DNA from: Sphingomonas piscis
GTDB taxonomy: Bacteria; Pseudomonadota; Alphaproteobacteria; Sphingomonadales; Sphingomonadaceae
Direction: 5' to 3'
NCBI RefSeq assembly: GCF_011300455.1
Contig: NZ_CP049869.1
Coordinates: 434,001-498,000, forward strand
Length of the DNA stretch: 64,000 bases
The position numbers and the translations under genes are program-made. The first letter of the stretch is position 1. The number at the start of each line of letters is the position of its first letter. Positions 19,699-27,754 of this stretch are shown here, in pieces. A model generated the notes under the pieces. It made no database searches. It saw only the letters and a list, made by a program, of their open reading frames with translations, and had not been told where the DNA came from.

Positions 19699-19791
19699 CG
19701 ATTCACTCCTCGATTCTCGGCGGCCGGTACGCGGCCGTCATGTGAGGAATGGTGTGCGCGTTTGCCCCTGTCGTGGGCGTGAATGGCGCCG

Positions 19792-20655
19792 TCAGCTTGG
19801 CGACAGCACGTAATCGAGGCCGATGTCCACGGCCGGTGCCGACTGGGTGATACGGCCGACGGAGATGAAGTTGACCCCCGTTTCCGCGATCGCGCTTATG
19901 GTGTCGAGATTGACTCCGCCGCTTGCCTCCAGCGGAACGCGTCCGTTCACCAGCGCAACCGCCTCGCGAAGCAATGCTGGAGCCATATTGTCGAGCAACA
20001 GTCGATCGGCGCCGGCGGCAAGCGCCGGCTCGATCTGGCCGATGCGATCGACCTCGACCTGCACCTGAAGGCCGGTGTTGGCGGCCCTTGCGGCGCGTAC
20101 CGCCTCGGCAACGCCGCCACACACCGCGACATGATTGTCCTTGATCAGGACGCCGTCGTCGAGGCGCAGGCGATGGTTCTGCGCCCCGCCCATCCGCGCA
20201 GCATATTTTTCAACCAATCGCAGGCCCGGAACCGTCTTGCGGGTGTCGAGCAGGACCGCGCCTGTCCCGGCGATCGCGTCAACGTAACGCCGCGCCATTG
20301 TAGCAATGCCCGACAGATGCTGGAGCGTATTGAGCGCCGACCGCTCGGCAGTGAGCATCGCGCGGGCATTGCCCTGCAGCCGCATCAGCACCGCGCCGCG
20401 CTCCGCTTGCTCGCCGTCATCGAAGGCGACCTGGATGCTGACGGTCTCATCCAGCCTGCGAAAGAATGCCGCGGCGATGCCGATCCCCGCAACCGTGATC
20501 GGCTCCCGCGAACGCATGACCGCGTCGAACCGTGCATCTGCGGGGATGGTGGCGGCGGAGGTCACGTCCCCACCTGCCCCGAGATCCTCAGCAAGCGTTC
20601 GCGTCAGGAAGTCGTCGAGGTCGAAGCCCATGTCTGCCAATGTCGTCATGGGCAT
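19792..20655 (-). CDS. nadC: Nicotinate-nucleotide pyrophosphorylase (carboxylating)
   Basis: Quinolinate phosphoribosyltransferase (287 aa) that makes nicotinate mononucleotide in de novo NAD synthesis. Diagnostic blocks are AEDLGAGGDVTS, LNTLQHLSGIAT, LDTRKTVPGLRLVEKYA, MGGAQNHRL, DGVLIKDNH and the C-terminal LEASGGVNL...GVNFISVGRIT. ATG at 20655; Met3 at 20649 and Met9 are alternatives. nadA and nadB are not adjacent. The gene is intact and of normal length. Confidence 0.94.
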   Translation of the reverse strand: MPMTTLADMGFDLDDFLTRTLAEDLGAGGDVTSAATIPADARFDAVMRSREPITVAGIGIAAAFFRRLDETVSIQVAFDDGEQAERGAVLMRLQGNARAMLTAERSALNTLQHLSGIATMARRYVDAIAGTGAVLLDTRKTVPGLRLVEKYAARMGGAQNHRLRLDDGVLIKDNHVAVCGGVAEAVRAARAANTGLQVQVEVDRIGQIEPALAAGADRLLLDNMAPALLREAVALVNGRVPLEASGGVNLDTISAIAETGVNFISVGRITQSAPAVDIGLDYVLSPS

Positions 20656-20686
20656 GCTGTAGGGCGCCGCTTAGCGCGCGAAAAGG

Positions 20687-21535
20687 TCAGTGGACCTCGT
20701 CGACCACCGGGGCATCGATCCCCGCGCGCCACTTGCCGTCCTGCCTGCGGTAGCGCTTGGCCTGCTGCGCCTCGAAGCGGTCGCCGGCCCAGCCGAAAAC
20801 GGTTAGGACGATCTCGTCGCCCTCGATCTCGATCCGATTGAAGCTCTGCTCCTCGTCGCGAACGCGAACGGACGTTGCCGTGCCGGCCTGGACGACAAGG
20901 GTACCGCCCGCGCGGGTCACGAGGTCGCTGGCGTCCTGCGACGAGGCACGATGATTATGGCCGGCGAGAACCAGATCGACCCCAAGTTCCTCCACCGCGT
21001 CGAGCGCCAACTCCTGCCGCCCGATGGCACGGCCAAGCTCCGGCCCATCGCCGACCGGCAGCGCGAACAATGGATGATGGGTGACCAGTACCCGCGTCCA
21101 ATCAGGATTGGTCCGCGAGAAGCTTTCGCGCACGAAATCGATCTGCTCGTGGCTGATCCGGCCATCCTTGAAGGTCAGCGACCGCGCCGTGTTGATGCCG
21201 AGCACGGCAACGCCCGGCAGGTCGAACGAGGGGCACAGCGTATCGTCGATGTAACGCTTGTAGCGGGTCAGCGGCGACAGGAAGCGGCGAAAGACGTCAT
21301 AGAGCGGGATGTCGTGATTGCCGGGGACCGCGAGCACGTCGTGGCCAGAATCGCGCAATCGCCCGAGGAAGGCGCAGGCCTGTTCGAACTGTTCGGTACG
21401 GGCGCGCTGGGTGAAGTCGCCCGATGCGACCACCAGGTCGGGCTTCTCTTCATCGATTCGGACAGCAACCGCTTCGACAAGGCGGTCGTCATGAGCTCCG
21501 AAGTGGAGGTCGGACAGGTGGATCAGCCGGGCCAT
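20687..21535 (-). CDS. Metallophosphoesterase (3',5'-cyclic nucleotide PDE-like)
   Basis: Calcineurin-like dimetal phosphoesterase, 282 aa. The metal-binding motifs appear in order: SDLHFG, SGDFTQ, PGNHD, VTHHP and GHNH. It resembles class III cyclic-nucleotide phosphodiesterases and related phosphohydrolases; the substrate cannot be assigned. No signal peptide is seen, so it is probably cytosolic. ATG at 21535. It lies downstream of the small lipoprotein gene on the same strand, separated by a hairpin. Confidence 0.85.
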   Translation of the reverse strand: MARLIHLSDLHFGAHDDRLVEAVAVRIDEEKPDLVVASGDFTQRARTEQFEQACAFLGRLRDSGHDVLAVPGNHDIPLYDVFRRFLSPLTRYKRYIDDTLCPSFDLPGVAVLGINTARSLTFKDGRISHEQIDFVRESFSRTNPDWTRVLVTHHPLFALPVGDGPELGRAIGRQELALDAVEELGVDLVLAGHNHRASSQDASDLVTRAGGTLVVQAGTATSVRVRDEEQSFNRIEIEGDEIVLTVFGWAGDRFEAQQAKRYRRQDGKWRAGIDAPVVDEVH

Positions 21536-21554
21536 GAACCGCAGAACGCACCCA

Positions 21555-21572
21555 GGCTGAACAGGTTCAGCC
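21555..21572. repeat. Perfect 18-bp palindrome / hairpin
   Basis: GGCTGAAC and its complement GTTCAGCC are separated by 2 nt, upstream of the metallophosphoesterase start and after the lipoprotein stop. No T-run follows on either strand. It could be an attenuator, an mRNA-stabilising hairpin or a dimeric operator. A second palindrome (TAAGCT-TG-AGCTTA, 21594-21607) overlaps the lipoprotein stop codon. Confidence 0.5.
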
Positions 21573-21604
21573 GGCCGGAAAGATCAGTAGGCTTAAGCTT
21601 GAGC

Positions 21605-21769
21605 TTACTTATTTGGTGCCGGACTCGTCGTCGCCGGCGCTTCTGCACCCTGCTTGTCGAGGTCGGCGGCCGCGTCCGCCCCTATGTCGATCGCGGCCTG
21701 ACGCTCGGCGGCCGGCGAGACGCAGCCAGCGAGCGTCAAAACGATGATCGTCGAAACAAGAAGACGCAT
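21605..21769 (-). CDS. Small lipoprotein (54 aa)
   Basis: ORF MRLLVSTIIVLTLAGC..., with a clear lipoprotein signal (lipobox LAGC, Cys16) and a short Ala/Asp/Pro-rich mature part ending APATTSPAPNK. ATG 21769 is 16 nt after the NUDIX gene stop (21786), so it is probably last in that transcript. No family recognised. The lipobox is the main evidence that it is a real gene. Confidence 0.65.
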   Translation of the reverse strand: MRLLVSTIIVLTLAGCVSPAAERQAAIDIGADAAADLDKQGAEAPATTSPAPNK

Positions 21770-21785
21770 GATCAACCTCGTCCGG

Positions 21786-22301
21786 CTAGAAGTTCAGGAA
21801 CAGGAGCAGCTTCACGTCGACTGCGCAGCCTTCGACGCGTTTCTGTTCAAGGAAGGCCGGAATGTCGGCGCGGGCGACCAAGTGAACCTTGATGTCCTCA
21901 TGCTCGGTGCCGCCTCCTTCGCCCGACTTTGTCACGCCTTCGACCCGAACCAGGCTGAAGCTTTCGGTGACCATGCCTGGGGAGGCGTGAAAGTCGCCCA
22001 GGCGCGTGACGGATGTGCCGGTGTAGCCGGTCTCTTCCTCCAGCTCCTTGACCGCTGTGCCTTCGACAGTGGCGTTGCGATCCTCGTCGCCGACGAGGCC
22101 TGCGGGCAGCTCGATGCAGCGCCCTCCGACCGGCATCCGGAACTGCTCGATCAGGATCACCTTGCCCTCCGTTTCGGCGAGGATGACCACGGCGCGCACG
22201 TCGTTGGTGCGGCTGACATATTCCCAACGGCCGCGACGGAGCGCGCGAACATATTTGCCCGCCCACATCACTTCGACGGGCTTGTCTGAATCTTCGATCA
22301 T
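21786..22301 (-). CDS. NUDIX hydrolase, ADP-ribose pyrophosphatase-like
   Basis: Hydrolyses nucleoside diphosphates linked to another moiety, probably ADP-ribose by overall layout (171 aa). The N-terminal sheet region (WEYVSRTNDVRAVVILAETEGKVILIEQFR) and GGRCIELPAGLVGDE precede the catalytic helix. The Nudix core reads KELEEETGY, with Lys replacing the usual Arg of REUXEE. ATG at 22301 overlaps the TPM gene stop (22298) by 4 nt. Confidence 0.85.
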   Translation of the reverse strand: MIEDSDKPVEVMWAGKYVRALRRGRWEYVSRTNDVRAVVILAETEGKVILIEQFRMPVGGRCIELPAGLVGDEDRNATVEGTAVKELEEETGYTGTSVTRLGDFHASPGMVTESFSLVRVEGVTKSGEGGGTEHEDIKVHLVARADIPAFLEQKRVEGCAVDVKLLLFLNF

Positions 22302-22966
22302 AGTTCGATGAGCTTGTCCGGAATCTCGTTCTGATCGTCGTCCGAGCGGGGGAAATGATCTGCCAACACCGTCCCAACGCGCTCGATCGCGGCAATGATC
22401 CCGTCGGCGGGACGGCCCGCCTTAACCTCGACGATCAGTGCCGCCATCGCCTCGCCCCAGGTGTCGGGTGTGGTGACGGCGGTGATCGCCTCATCGGCGA
22501 CGATCTCGGCGCGGTGCTCGCCTTCGGACAGGTAGATAAGGACTCCTGTCCGGCCCACGGTCCTTCGTTCGGTCGCCGCCTTGAACAGTGCGACGGCCCG
22601 GCGACGTACCCGCCGCGTCTTAGTCGCGCCCGGTGTCAGGGCTAGCCGAAGCGGCATCCACTTCATTATGTAGAGCGCAACCAAGAATTTCAGCAACGCA
22701 AGGCCGAGAAGAAGGGTCAAAAGCTCGCGCATGGTCGGGGGCACGCTCCAGCCTCTGAGCAAGGTCCAGCCCAAATCGAGCAGCCACGGCCACACCGCGA
22801 CGCTGGCCAGGGTCAGGAAGAGTATCAGGACCGCATAATGCAGTCCGACGTCATGGTAGGCGTCGCTCCGGTCGGCGCTGATCGCCAGAATTTCGCCGTT
22901 GCTCTTCGCCTCGGCGGCCGCGATGGCGGCACTCACCCGCGCGTGGTCGGCCTCACTAAGGTTCAT
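22298..22966 (-). CDS. TPM-domain membrane protein
   Basis: 222-aa protein with an N-terminal TPM (TLP18.3/Psb32/MOLO-1)-like start (SEADHARVSAAIAAAEAKSNGEI), two or three transmembrane segments in the middle and a second TPM-like half (RTGVLIYLSEGEHRAEIVAD). The ATG at 22966 sits at a suitable distance from GGGGG and overlaps the upstream stop (TGATG). A frame open further upstream to 23080 encodes only Arg-rich antisense of the glycine tail. Works with the adjacent TPM protein and LemA in the envelope; molecular role unknown. Confidence 0.8.
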   Translation of the reverse strand: MNLSEADHARVSAAIAAAEAKSNGEILAISADRSDAYHDVGLHYAVLILFLTLASVAVWPWLLDLGWTLLRGWSVPPTMRELLTLLLGLALLKFLVALYIMKWMPLRLALTPGATKTRRVRRRAVALFKAATERRTVGRTGVLIYLSEGEHRAEIVADEAITAVTTPDTWGEAMAALIVEVKAGRPADGIIAAIERVGTVLADHFPRSDDDQNEIPDKLIEL

Positions 22967-23823
22967 CACCATCCCCCTGATGCGCCCCCGCCGCCGAACG
23001 AGCCGCCGCCGCCGGAGAAGCCGCCGCCACCGCCTCCTCCCCAGCCGCCGCCACCGCCGCCAAATCCTCCGCCGCCCCAACCGCCGCCGCGGGACGACCG
23101 GCTGAATTCATTAAGGCCCCACAGCACGACCCAAGGGTCCACGCCGCCGCGCCCGCGACGATATCTGCGCTTCCGCCCACCCGCAGCACGCAGCAGCGGA
23201 AGGATCACGAAGAAGAAGATCAGGATCAGGAAGAAAAACGGAAAACCGCCCCGGCCGTTCGATCGCTGACGCTGTTCCTGCTGCACCTGTGCCTGCGCTG
23301 CGTTCTTGGCGGCTTGGTCCGGAGGCAGGCTGATCGTCTTGATGATCTCGTCAGCGCCCGCGATCACACCGCCCGCCATGTCCCCTTCCCTAAACCGCGG
23401 AAGGATGGCGTTGCGGATGATCACGCTCGACACGGCGTCGGTCAGGAAGACGCGGGCACCATAGCCGGTCTCGATTCGGACCTTCTTCTCATTGGGGGCG
23501 ACCAGCAGGATGACGCCGTCGTCGCGCTTCTCGTCACCGAGCTTCCAATATCGGCCCAGGCGGTAGCCGTAATCTTCGATCGTGCGCCCTTCGAGGCTGT
23601 TTACCGTCGCTACGACGAATTGCCGCCCTGTTTGGGCAAACAGCGCTTCGGACTTCGACTTGAGGTCGAGTTCCTGCTCCGGCCGGAGCAGGTCCGCCTG
23701 GTCAACGACCGGGCTGGTGCCGCGCTCCGGGAAAGTCTGCGCCGACGCGGGGGCAGCCGCGAACATCAACAGCGTCACCGCGAGCGCAGCTAGGCAATCC
23801 AGAACTCTTCGGTGGATCGCCAC
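22966..23823 (-). CDS. TPM-domain protein (YgcG family) with glycine-rich tail
   Basis: 285-aa exported protein. It has a signal peptide (cut near PASAQ), a TPM domain (VVDQADLLRPEQE...RTIEDYGYRLGRYWKLG, then DDGVILLVAPNEKKVRIETGYG), a transmembrane helix (FFFLILIFFFVILPLLR), a basic stretch and a C-terminal tail of Gly/Trp/Phe repeats, the classic YgcG layout. ATG at 23823. It lies 38 nt downstream of lemA on the same strand; LemA-TPM pairs are conserved and thought to act in the cell envelope. Confidence 0.88.
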   Translation of the reverse strand: MAIHRRVLDCLAALAVTLLMFAAAPASAQTFPERGTSPVVDQADLLRPEQELDLKSKSEALFAQTGRQFVVATVNSLEGRTIEDYGYRLGRYWKLGDEKRDDGVILLVAPNEKKVRIETGYGARVFLTDAVSSVIIRNAILPRFREGDMAGGVIAGADEIIKTISLPPDQAAKNAAQAQVQQEQRQRSNGRGGFPFFFLILIFFFVILPLLRAAGGRKRRYRRGRGGVDPWVVLWGLNEFSRSSRGGGWGGGGFGGGGGGWGGGGGGGFSGGGGSFGGGGASGGW

Positions 23824-23861
23824 GTCGCTGCGCTCCTCGCGATGACTGCGGTGGATGTCGA

Positions 23862-24449
23862 TCAGCTCGCGTTGAAATCGACCGTTGGCGCGTTCTGCGC
23901 CCCGGCTGCCGCCTCGAACGGTACCTTGGGCTTGGCGCCGTAGAAGATCTTGGCACCGATTGCGTCGGGGAAGGTTCGGATGCGGGTGTTATAGCCCTGC
24001 ACCGCCTCGTTATAATCGCGCCGACCGACGAGAATGCTGTTTTCCGTGCTCTCGATCTGGCTTTGCAACGTCAGGAAGTTCTGGTTGGTCTTCAGCTCCG
24101 GATATGCCTCCTGCAGCCGCTGGAGCGACATCGTGATCTGGTTCTGCGCTTCGTTGAAGTTGCGCACCTTTGCGGGATCGTCGAGATCCCCGGGGCTGAG
24201 CTGGATCCGGCTGGCATTGGCGCGGGCGTTGGTCACCTCGACCAATACGCTCTTCTCCTGCTGGGCGGCGCCCTTCACCGTGTTGACGAGGTTGGGAATG
24301 AGGTCCGAGCGGCGCTGATATTCGCTCTGGAGGTTGCCCCAGGCGGCATTCACCTGCTCCTCGGCGGTTGGCACGCTGTTGAGGCCACAACCGGCTAGCG
24401 AAAGCGCCACCAACGGTGCAAACAGGCCAAGGCGTCGAACTGCGGTCAT
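23862..24449 (-). CDS. lemA: LemA family protein
   Basis: Membrane-tethered helical protein (195 aa) with a long coiled-coil ectodomain. The N-terminus has a lipoprotein-type signal with LSLAGC. The family motif AWGNLQSEYQRRSDLIPNLVNTVKG is clear, as are RNFNEAQNQI and LVGRRDYNEAVQGYN. ATG at 24449. It heads a minus-strand run: lemA, TPM, TPM, NUDIX, small lipoprotein. It is divergent from mscL, with 92 nt between them. Confidence 0.92.
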   Translation of the reverse strand: MTAVRRLGLFAPLVALSLAGCGLNSVPTAEEQVNAAWGNLQSEYQRRSDLIPNLVNTVKGAAQQEKSVLVEVTNARANASRIQLSPGDLDDPAKVRNFNEAQNQITMSLQRLQEAYPELKTNQNFLTLQSQIESTENSILVGRRDYNEAVQGYNTRIRTFPDAIGAKIFYGAKPKVPFEAAAGAQNAPTVDFNAS

Positions 24450-24541
24450 TCATCCCTCCATGCGTCGCGTTGCGTATAACTATGAGGGCAGCCGCAAGGT
24501 TTCAATATGCTGTTTTATGACAGCAATACAGTGGAGACCCT

Positions 24542-24964
24542 ATGCTGAGCGAGTTTCGAGCCTTTATCGCCCGGGGCAATGTGCTGGACCTGGCCGTTGC
24601 GGTGATCATTGGCGCCGCCTTCGCCACCATCACGACCAGCCTCACGGAAGACATGATCATGCCGGTGGTCGGCGCGATCTTCGGTGGACTCGGTTTCTCC
24701 AGCTACTTCACGCTGCTGGGACCGGTACCGGCCGATTTCGCCGGCGATCCCCAAAGCTATGCGGATCTCAAGAAGGCCGGCGTGGCGGTCCTCGGCTGGG
24801 GGCAGTTCGTCACCGTGGTGATAAACTTCCTGATCCTGGCCTTCATCATCTTCCTGCTGGTGCGGTTCGCGAACAAGGCGACGCGGCGGGAGCCAGACGC
24901 ACCCGCGGGTCCGACGGAGATCGAGTTGCTCGCCGAGATCAGGGACGAATTGAAGCGGCGATGA
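24542..24964 (+). CDS. mscL: Large-conductance mechanosensitive channel
   Basis: Inner-membrane pentameric channel that opens on hypo-osmotic shock (140 aa). It starts MLSEFRAFIARGNVLDLAVAVIIGAAFATI (S1 helix and first transmembrane helix); TM2 is GQFVTVVINFLILAFIIFLLV. The charged C-terminal helix ends LLAEIRDELKRR. Two helices, glycine-rich TM1 and length all match MscL. Monocistronic: it is followed by the ssrA gene on the opposite strand. Confidence 0.95.
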   Translation: MLSEFRAFIARGNVLDLAVAVIIGAAFATITTSLTEDMIMPVVGAIFGGLGFSSYFTLLGPVPADFAGDPQSYADLKKAGVAVLGWGQFVTVVINFLILAFIIFLLVRFANKATRREPDAPAGPTEIELLAEIRDELKRR

Positions 24965-24999
24965 GGAACGTGGAGGCTTGGTACCTGCGCTTCGGGAAA

Positions 25000-25392
25000 G
25001 GTCCGAGGGATTCTGTTGCCCGGCTCCCTCGGAGGCCGCTGGAATCCCCTTCTGTTGCCCGGTGGGGTCCGACCGCGCTTTTGTCTTTGTAACTTAGGAC
25101 CGTAAGGCCATCAGTTACGCAGCAATAGCAAGAGCCTCGTTATCGTTGGCACTTGTGTGAATGAGCCGTCGCGGTGGTCTCATACCGATCGGCAACCAGG
25201 CCTTTACCACGCTCGTCGATCCTATTTCGCCCCCATCAGCAACGGCCAGGTCTGCCGCTGGTGGTGGAGGCGCCGGGGTACTGCCCCCGGGTCCGAAACG
25301 CTTATTTCACCCGATACTCTACCGACGTAGCCGGATTGCTCCGGCAAGGTGGAAGATAGGGATTCGGTCGGAGCGGGGCAAGGCCGTGACGG
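25000..25392 (-). ncRNA. ssrA: tmRNA, permuted two-piece alphaproteobacterial type
   Basis: Rescues stalled ribosomes. Read on the minus strand, the acceptor piece comes first (from about 25345-25390) and ends CGCCTCC-ACCA at 25262, so CCA is encoded. The coding piece begins GGGGGCG at 25234 and continues AAATAGGATCGACGAG. GGGGGCG pairs with CGCCTCC over 7 bp, forming the acceptor stem across the permutation. The tag frame runs from GCC at 25150 to TAA at 25115 and encodes ANDNEALAIAA. A 9-bp hairpin at 25002-25033 marks the 3' end. The coding piece is about 210-230 nt, as expected. The outer 5' end is approximate. Confidence 0.93.
25002..25033 (-). terminator. Hairpin at the 3' end of ssrA
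   Basis: TCCGAGGGA (25002-25010) pairs perfectly with TCCCTCGGA (25025-25033) around a 14-nt loop. On the minus strand it is followed by CCTTTCCC. It may be the last tmRNA helix, the terminator, or both, and could also end mscL transcription from the other side. Confidence 0.5.
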
Positions 25393-25479
25393 TGCCCTGA
25401 AGGAAACAGGCTGGAATTGCCGCCGCAAAGACTGGTATGCGCGGCTTGGATTTCAACACTGCAGGGGACGACCACCATC

Positions 25480-25755
25480 ATGAAGCGCTTTTCCTTCGCA
25501 ATGATCGCCGCCGCCGGCCTGATGCTTGCAAGCTGCGGCGGTAGCGGCGACGCCACCAACGAAGCGGACGTGAATGCCGCCCAGTCCAGCGAGCTCAACG
25601 ATCTGTCGATGCAGGCGGCCAACGACGCGGCCAACTCGGCTGAGATGGAGACGCTCGGGAACCAGGCCGCTCAGCTTAACGAGGAAGCGCCGGAAAATAC
25701 GGCTGCTCCGGTCGACGATGCCGATGCCGAGGCGATGAACGTCAGCGGGATGTGA
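25480..25755 (+). CDS. Small acidic lipoprotein
   Basis: 91-aa protein from ATG 25480. The signal peptide ends with lipobox LASC; the mature part is rich in Ala, Asn, Asp and Glu (SELNDLSMQAANDAANSAEMETLGNQAAQL), predicted helical and acidic. No known enzyme family. An earlier in-frame ATG at 25417 lacks a signal sequence. A strong terminator follows directly, so it is monocistronic. Its promoter must lie next to the divergent ssrA promoter. Confidence 0.75.
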   Translation: MKRFSFAMIAAAGLMLASCGGSGDATNEADVNAAQSSELNDLSMQAANDAANSAEMETLGNQAAQLNEEAPENTAAPVDDADAEAMNVSGM

Positions 25756-25777
25756 CGCCTACTTTTAGACGAAGATG

Positions 25778-25810
25778 AAAGGCCGCCGGGCTTTCGGCGG
25801 CCTTTTTCTT
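25778..25810 (+). terminator. Rho-independent terminator
   Basis: A 10-bp stem (AAAGGCCGCC at 25778-25787 with GGCGGCCTTT at 25796-25805) with an 8-nt loop and a run of T at 25803-25807, directly after the small acidic lipoprotein gene. Confidence 0.9.
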
Positions 25811-25838
25811 TGGCGGGCGCCCTCGTAACCGGGCGGAA

Positions 25839-26588
25839 ATGTCAAACGAGACAATCCCCGCGGCGACTCTGATCCTGATACGGGAGACCGGCGGGTCCGC
25901 ACCTGAGATACTGATGGTGGAACGGGCCGGCGGCATGTCGTTTGCGGCAGGGGCCTGGGTGTTTCCAGGCGGACGCGTCGATCCACTCGATGTCGCATTG
26001 GCCACTGCCCTTGGCTTGGGCGAAGCCGACAGCCTCCGGCTTGCAGCTATCCGGGAGACCCTTGAAGAGTGCGCCATCCCGGTGGGGATCGAACCAGCCC
26101 CCTCCCCTCAGCTCGCCCGGCAGATGCAGCACGAACTGCTTCACGGCAACGACCTGGAAACCGTGCTTGTCCGTCACGAGCTTGATCTGGTTCTGAATGC
26201 GCTAATTCCTCTGGCCCGCTGGATACCGCCGCTCGAAGTCAGCCGTCGATTCGACACCACCTTCTTCGTCGCGCTTATGAATGACGGCGACCGGGTTCCG
26301 AACATCATCGATACGGAATGCACCGCGGCCCGCTGGGTCACGGCACGCGAGATGCTGCGCCAAGAGGAAGCGCGCCAAGCTGCGCTGATCTACCCGACCC
26401 GCAAGAACCTGGAGAGGTTGGCCCAGTTTGACAGCTTTACCGCTATTCTTGACCATGTTGCTGCACATCCTCTTATTCCGATCACCGCCGCGGAAGAAGT
26501 GCAGCACGGCCAACGCTTCGTCACCATTCCCGAGGGCCGCGGCTATCCAATCACGCGCGATCCGATCGACCGGGTGAAGCGTGCCTGA
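25839..26588 (+). CDS. NUDIX hydrolase (long NUDT19-like form)
   Basis: 249-aa NUDIX protein. The N-terminus has AATLILIRETGG and EILMVERAGGMSFAAGAWVFPGGRVDP; the catalytic helix is AAIRETLEECAIPV, separated from the glycine loop by an insert (DVALATALGLGEADSLRL). That spacing and ARWIPPLEVSRRFDTTFF resemble the NUDT19/CoA-diphosphatase-like group. Substrate uncertain, possibly acyl-CoA. ATG at 25839. Its last codons overlap the GTG start of the extensin-like gene by 8 nt. Confidence 0.82.
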   Translation: MSNETIPAATLILIRETGGSAPEILMVERAGGMSFAAGAWVFPGGRVDPLDVALATALGLGEADSLRLAAIRETLEECAIPVGIEPAPSPQLARQMQHELLHGNDLETVLVRHELDLVLNALIPLARWIPPLEVSRRFDTTFFVALMNDGDRVPNIIDTECTAARWVTAREMLRQEEARQAALIYPTRKNLERLAQFDSFTAILDHVAAHPLIPITAAEEVQHGQRFVTIPEGRGYPITRDPIDRVKRA

Positions 26589-27306
26589 AAGGATGCGCGG
26601 CGTCGGATGCCTGCTTCTACTGATAGCGACCGGGGTCGCCATCTGGTGGTTTGGGTCCCGCTTCGTGCGCGATCATCCGCAGGACGTGCCCTGGACCAAG
26701 CTCAGTCTCACTCAACCGATCGGGCGATTCACCGGCCGCAAGGTCGCGGGGCTATCGGAGGACACGGCCTTGTGCCGAAGCCTACTGGAACAGGCCGGCT
26801 CGCGTGCTGTTTCCGCTTCGTCGCGGCGCGATGGACCGCAGTGCGGGTACGACGACGGCATGCGCCTTGCTGAACCCGATCTCGTCTACGACCCGGCCGG
26901 CCCAGTCACCTCCTGCCCGGTTGCGGCCGGCCTCTTCATCCTGGAGAGACAGGTGATCCAACCAGCGGCCCGACGTCGTTTCGGAACGGAGGTCGCCCGG
27001 GTCGTTCATGCCGGAAGCTACAGCTGCCGCCGCCTCTACAACCGATCGGAGGGCGCCTTCAGCGAACATGCGACCGCCGACGCTTTCGACGTGCTCGGCT
27101 TTGTCCTGGATGATGGCCGCCGCATTTCGGTACTCAAGGACTGGTCCACGCCCGGCGACAAGGCAGCCTTCCTCCGGGACGTTCGCGACGGGGCATGCTC
27201 ACTGTTCGCGACGGTGCTGTCCCCCGACTACAATCGCGCTCACGCCGATCACCTGCACCTCGATCAGGCGCAGCGGGGTGCTGGCGGCTGGCGCGCCTGC
27301 CGCTGA
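26581..27306 (+). CDS. Extensin-like family protein
   Basis: Exported or membrane-anchored protein (241 aa) of the bacterial extensin-like C-terminal family (PF06904). An N-terminal hydrophobic helix (GCLLLLIATGVAIWWFG) anchors it. The conserved core has CPVAAGLFILERQVIQPAARRRFG, SYSCRRLYNRSEGAFSEHATADAFDVLGF, LFATVLSPDYNRAHADHLHLD. The His/Asp-rich motifs resemble D-Ala-D-Ala metallopeptidase-like folds, so envelope peptidase activity is possible but unproven. GTG 26581 overlaps the NUDIX gene; ATG 26593 is an alternative. Confidence 0.82.
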   Translation: MPERMRGVGCLLLLIATGVAIWWFGSRFVRDHPQDVPWTKLSLTQPIGRFTGRKVAGLSEDTALCRSLLEQAGSRAVSASSRRDGPQCGYDDGMRLAEPDLVYDPAGPVTSCPVAAGLFILERQVIQPAARRRFGTEVARVVHAGSYSCRRLYNRSEGAFSEHATADAFDVLGFVLDDGRRISVLKDWSTPGDKAAFLRDVRDGACSLFATVLSPDYNRAHADHLHLDQAQRGAGGWRACR

Positions 27307-27344
27307 CGGCGCCGAGTCGAGTACCGCCGCCGTTAGTTCACCAA

Positions 27345-27377
27345 CGAAAAAGGGACCCGCGTCTCCGCGAGTCCCTT
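27345..27377 (-). terminator. Rho-independent terminator of the SWIB gene
   Basis: On the minus strand, a stem AAGGGACTCGCG / CGCGGGTCCCTT (one mismatch, 4-nt loop; plus coordinates 27350-27361 and 27366-27377) is followed by TTTTT. It lies 25 nt after the SWIB stop and may also stop read-through from the extensin-like gene. Confidence 0.8.
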
Positions 27378-27402
27378 CTCGTCACGGCCTTGCGGCCGGA
27401 TC

Positions 27403-27678
27403 CTACTTGAGGTGGTTCGACAGATGCTTGTTCATCTCGAACATGGTGCAGCTATCCTTGCCGAAGACCTTCTTCAGCTTGTCGTCCGCAAGGATTTCCC
27501 GCTTGTTCTGAGGGTTTTGCAGGTTGTTCTTGCGGATGTGATCCCAAACCTTGGAAACCACCTCGCTACGCGGCAACGGGTCGTTGCCGACGACCGCTGC
27601 CAGTTCCGGCGAAGGTTGAACCGGACGCGCCAGTCCGCCGCCCGCTTTCCTGGTGGTCCCCGTCGAAGATTTAGCCAT
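27403..27678 (-). CDS. SWIB/MDM2-domain protein
   Basis: Small basic protein (91 aa): a Ser/Thr/Lys-rich tail (about 1-20) then a single SWIB/MDM2 domain (LPRSEVVSKVWDHIRKNNLQNPQNKREILADDKLKKVFG). The domain is best known from eukaryotic SWI/SNF complexes, but is present in chlamydiae and several alphaproteobacteria; bacterial versions may be nucleoid- or stress-associated. ATG 27678 with AGGAGGG upstream. Its own terminator follows, so it is monocistronic. Confidence 0.88.
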   Translation of the reverse strand: MAKSSTGTTRKAGGGLARPVQPSPELAAVVGNDPLPRSEVVSKVWDHIRKNNLQNPQNKREILADDKLKKVFGKDSCTMFEMNKHLSNHLK

Positions 27679-27754
27679 TCAAGCCCTCCTGTTGTCTCTC
27701 CCCTTCGTAGAGCGCAACTGAGGGGCGTTTGCAATCCTTAGCAACGAAGATGGT

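Noticed and set aside
19703..19738. A 12-codon leader ORF before the glycine-zipper gene
   Set aside because: Its last codons are simply the GAGGAG ribosome site of the real gene; no sign of attenuation.
22975..23100. Low-complexity CCG/CCT run, considered as a repeat locus
   Set aside because: It encodes the glycine-rich tail typical of YgcG-type TPM proteins.
25161..25634. Short ORFs on both strands (60-110 codons)
   Set aside because: They overlap the tmRNA gene, whose stem pairing and tag frame explain the sequence better.
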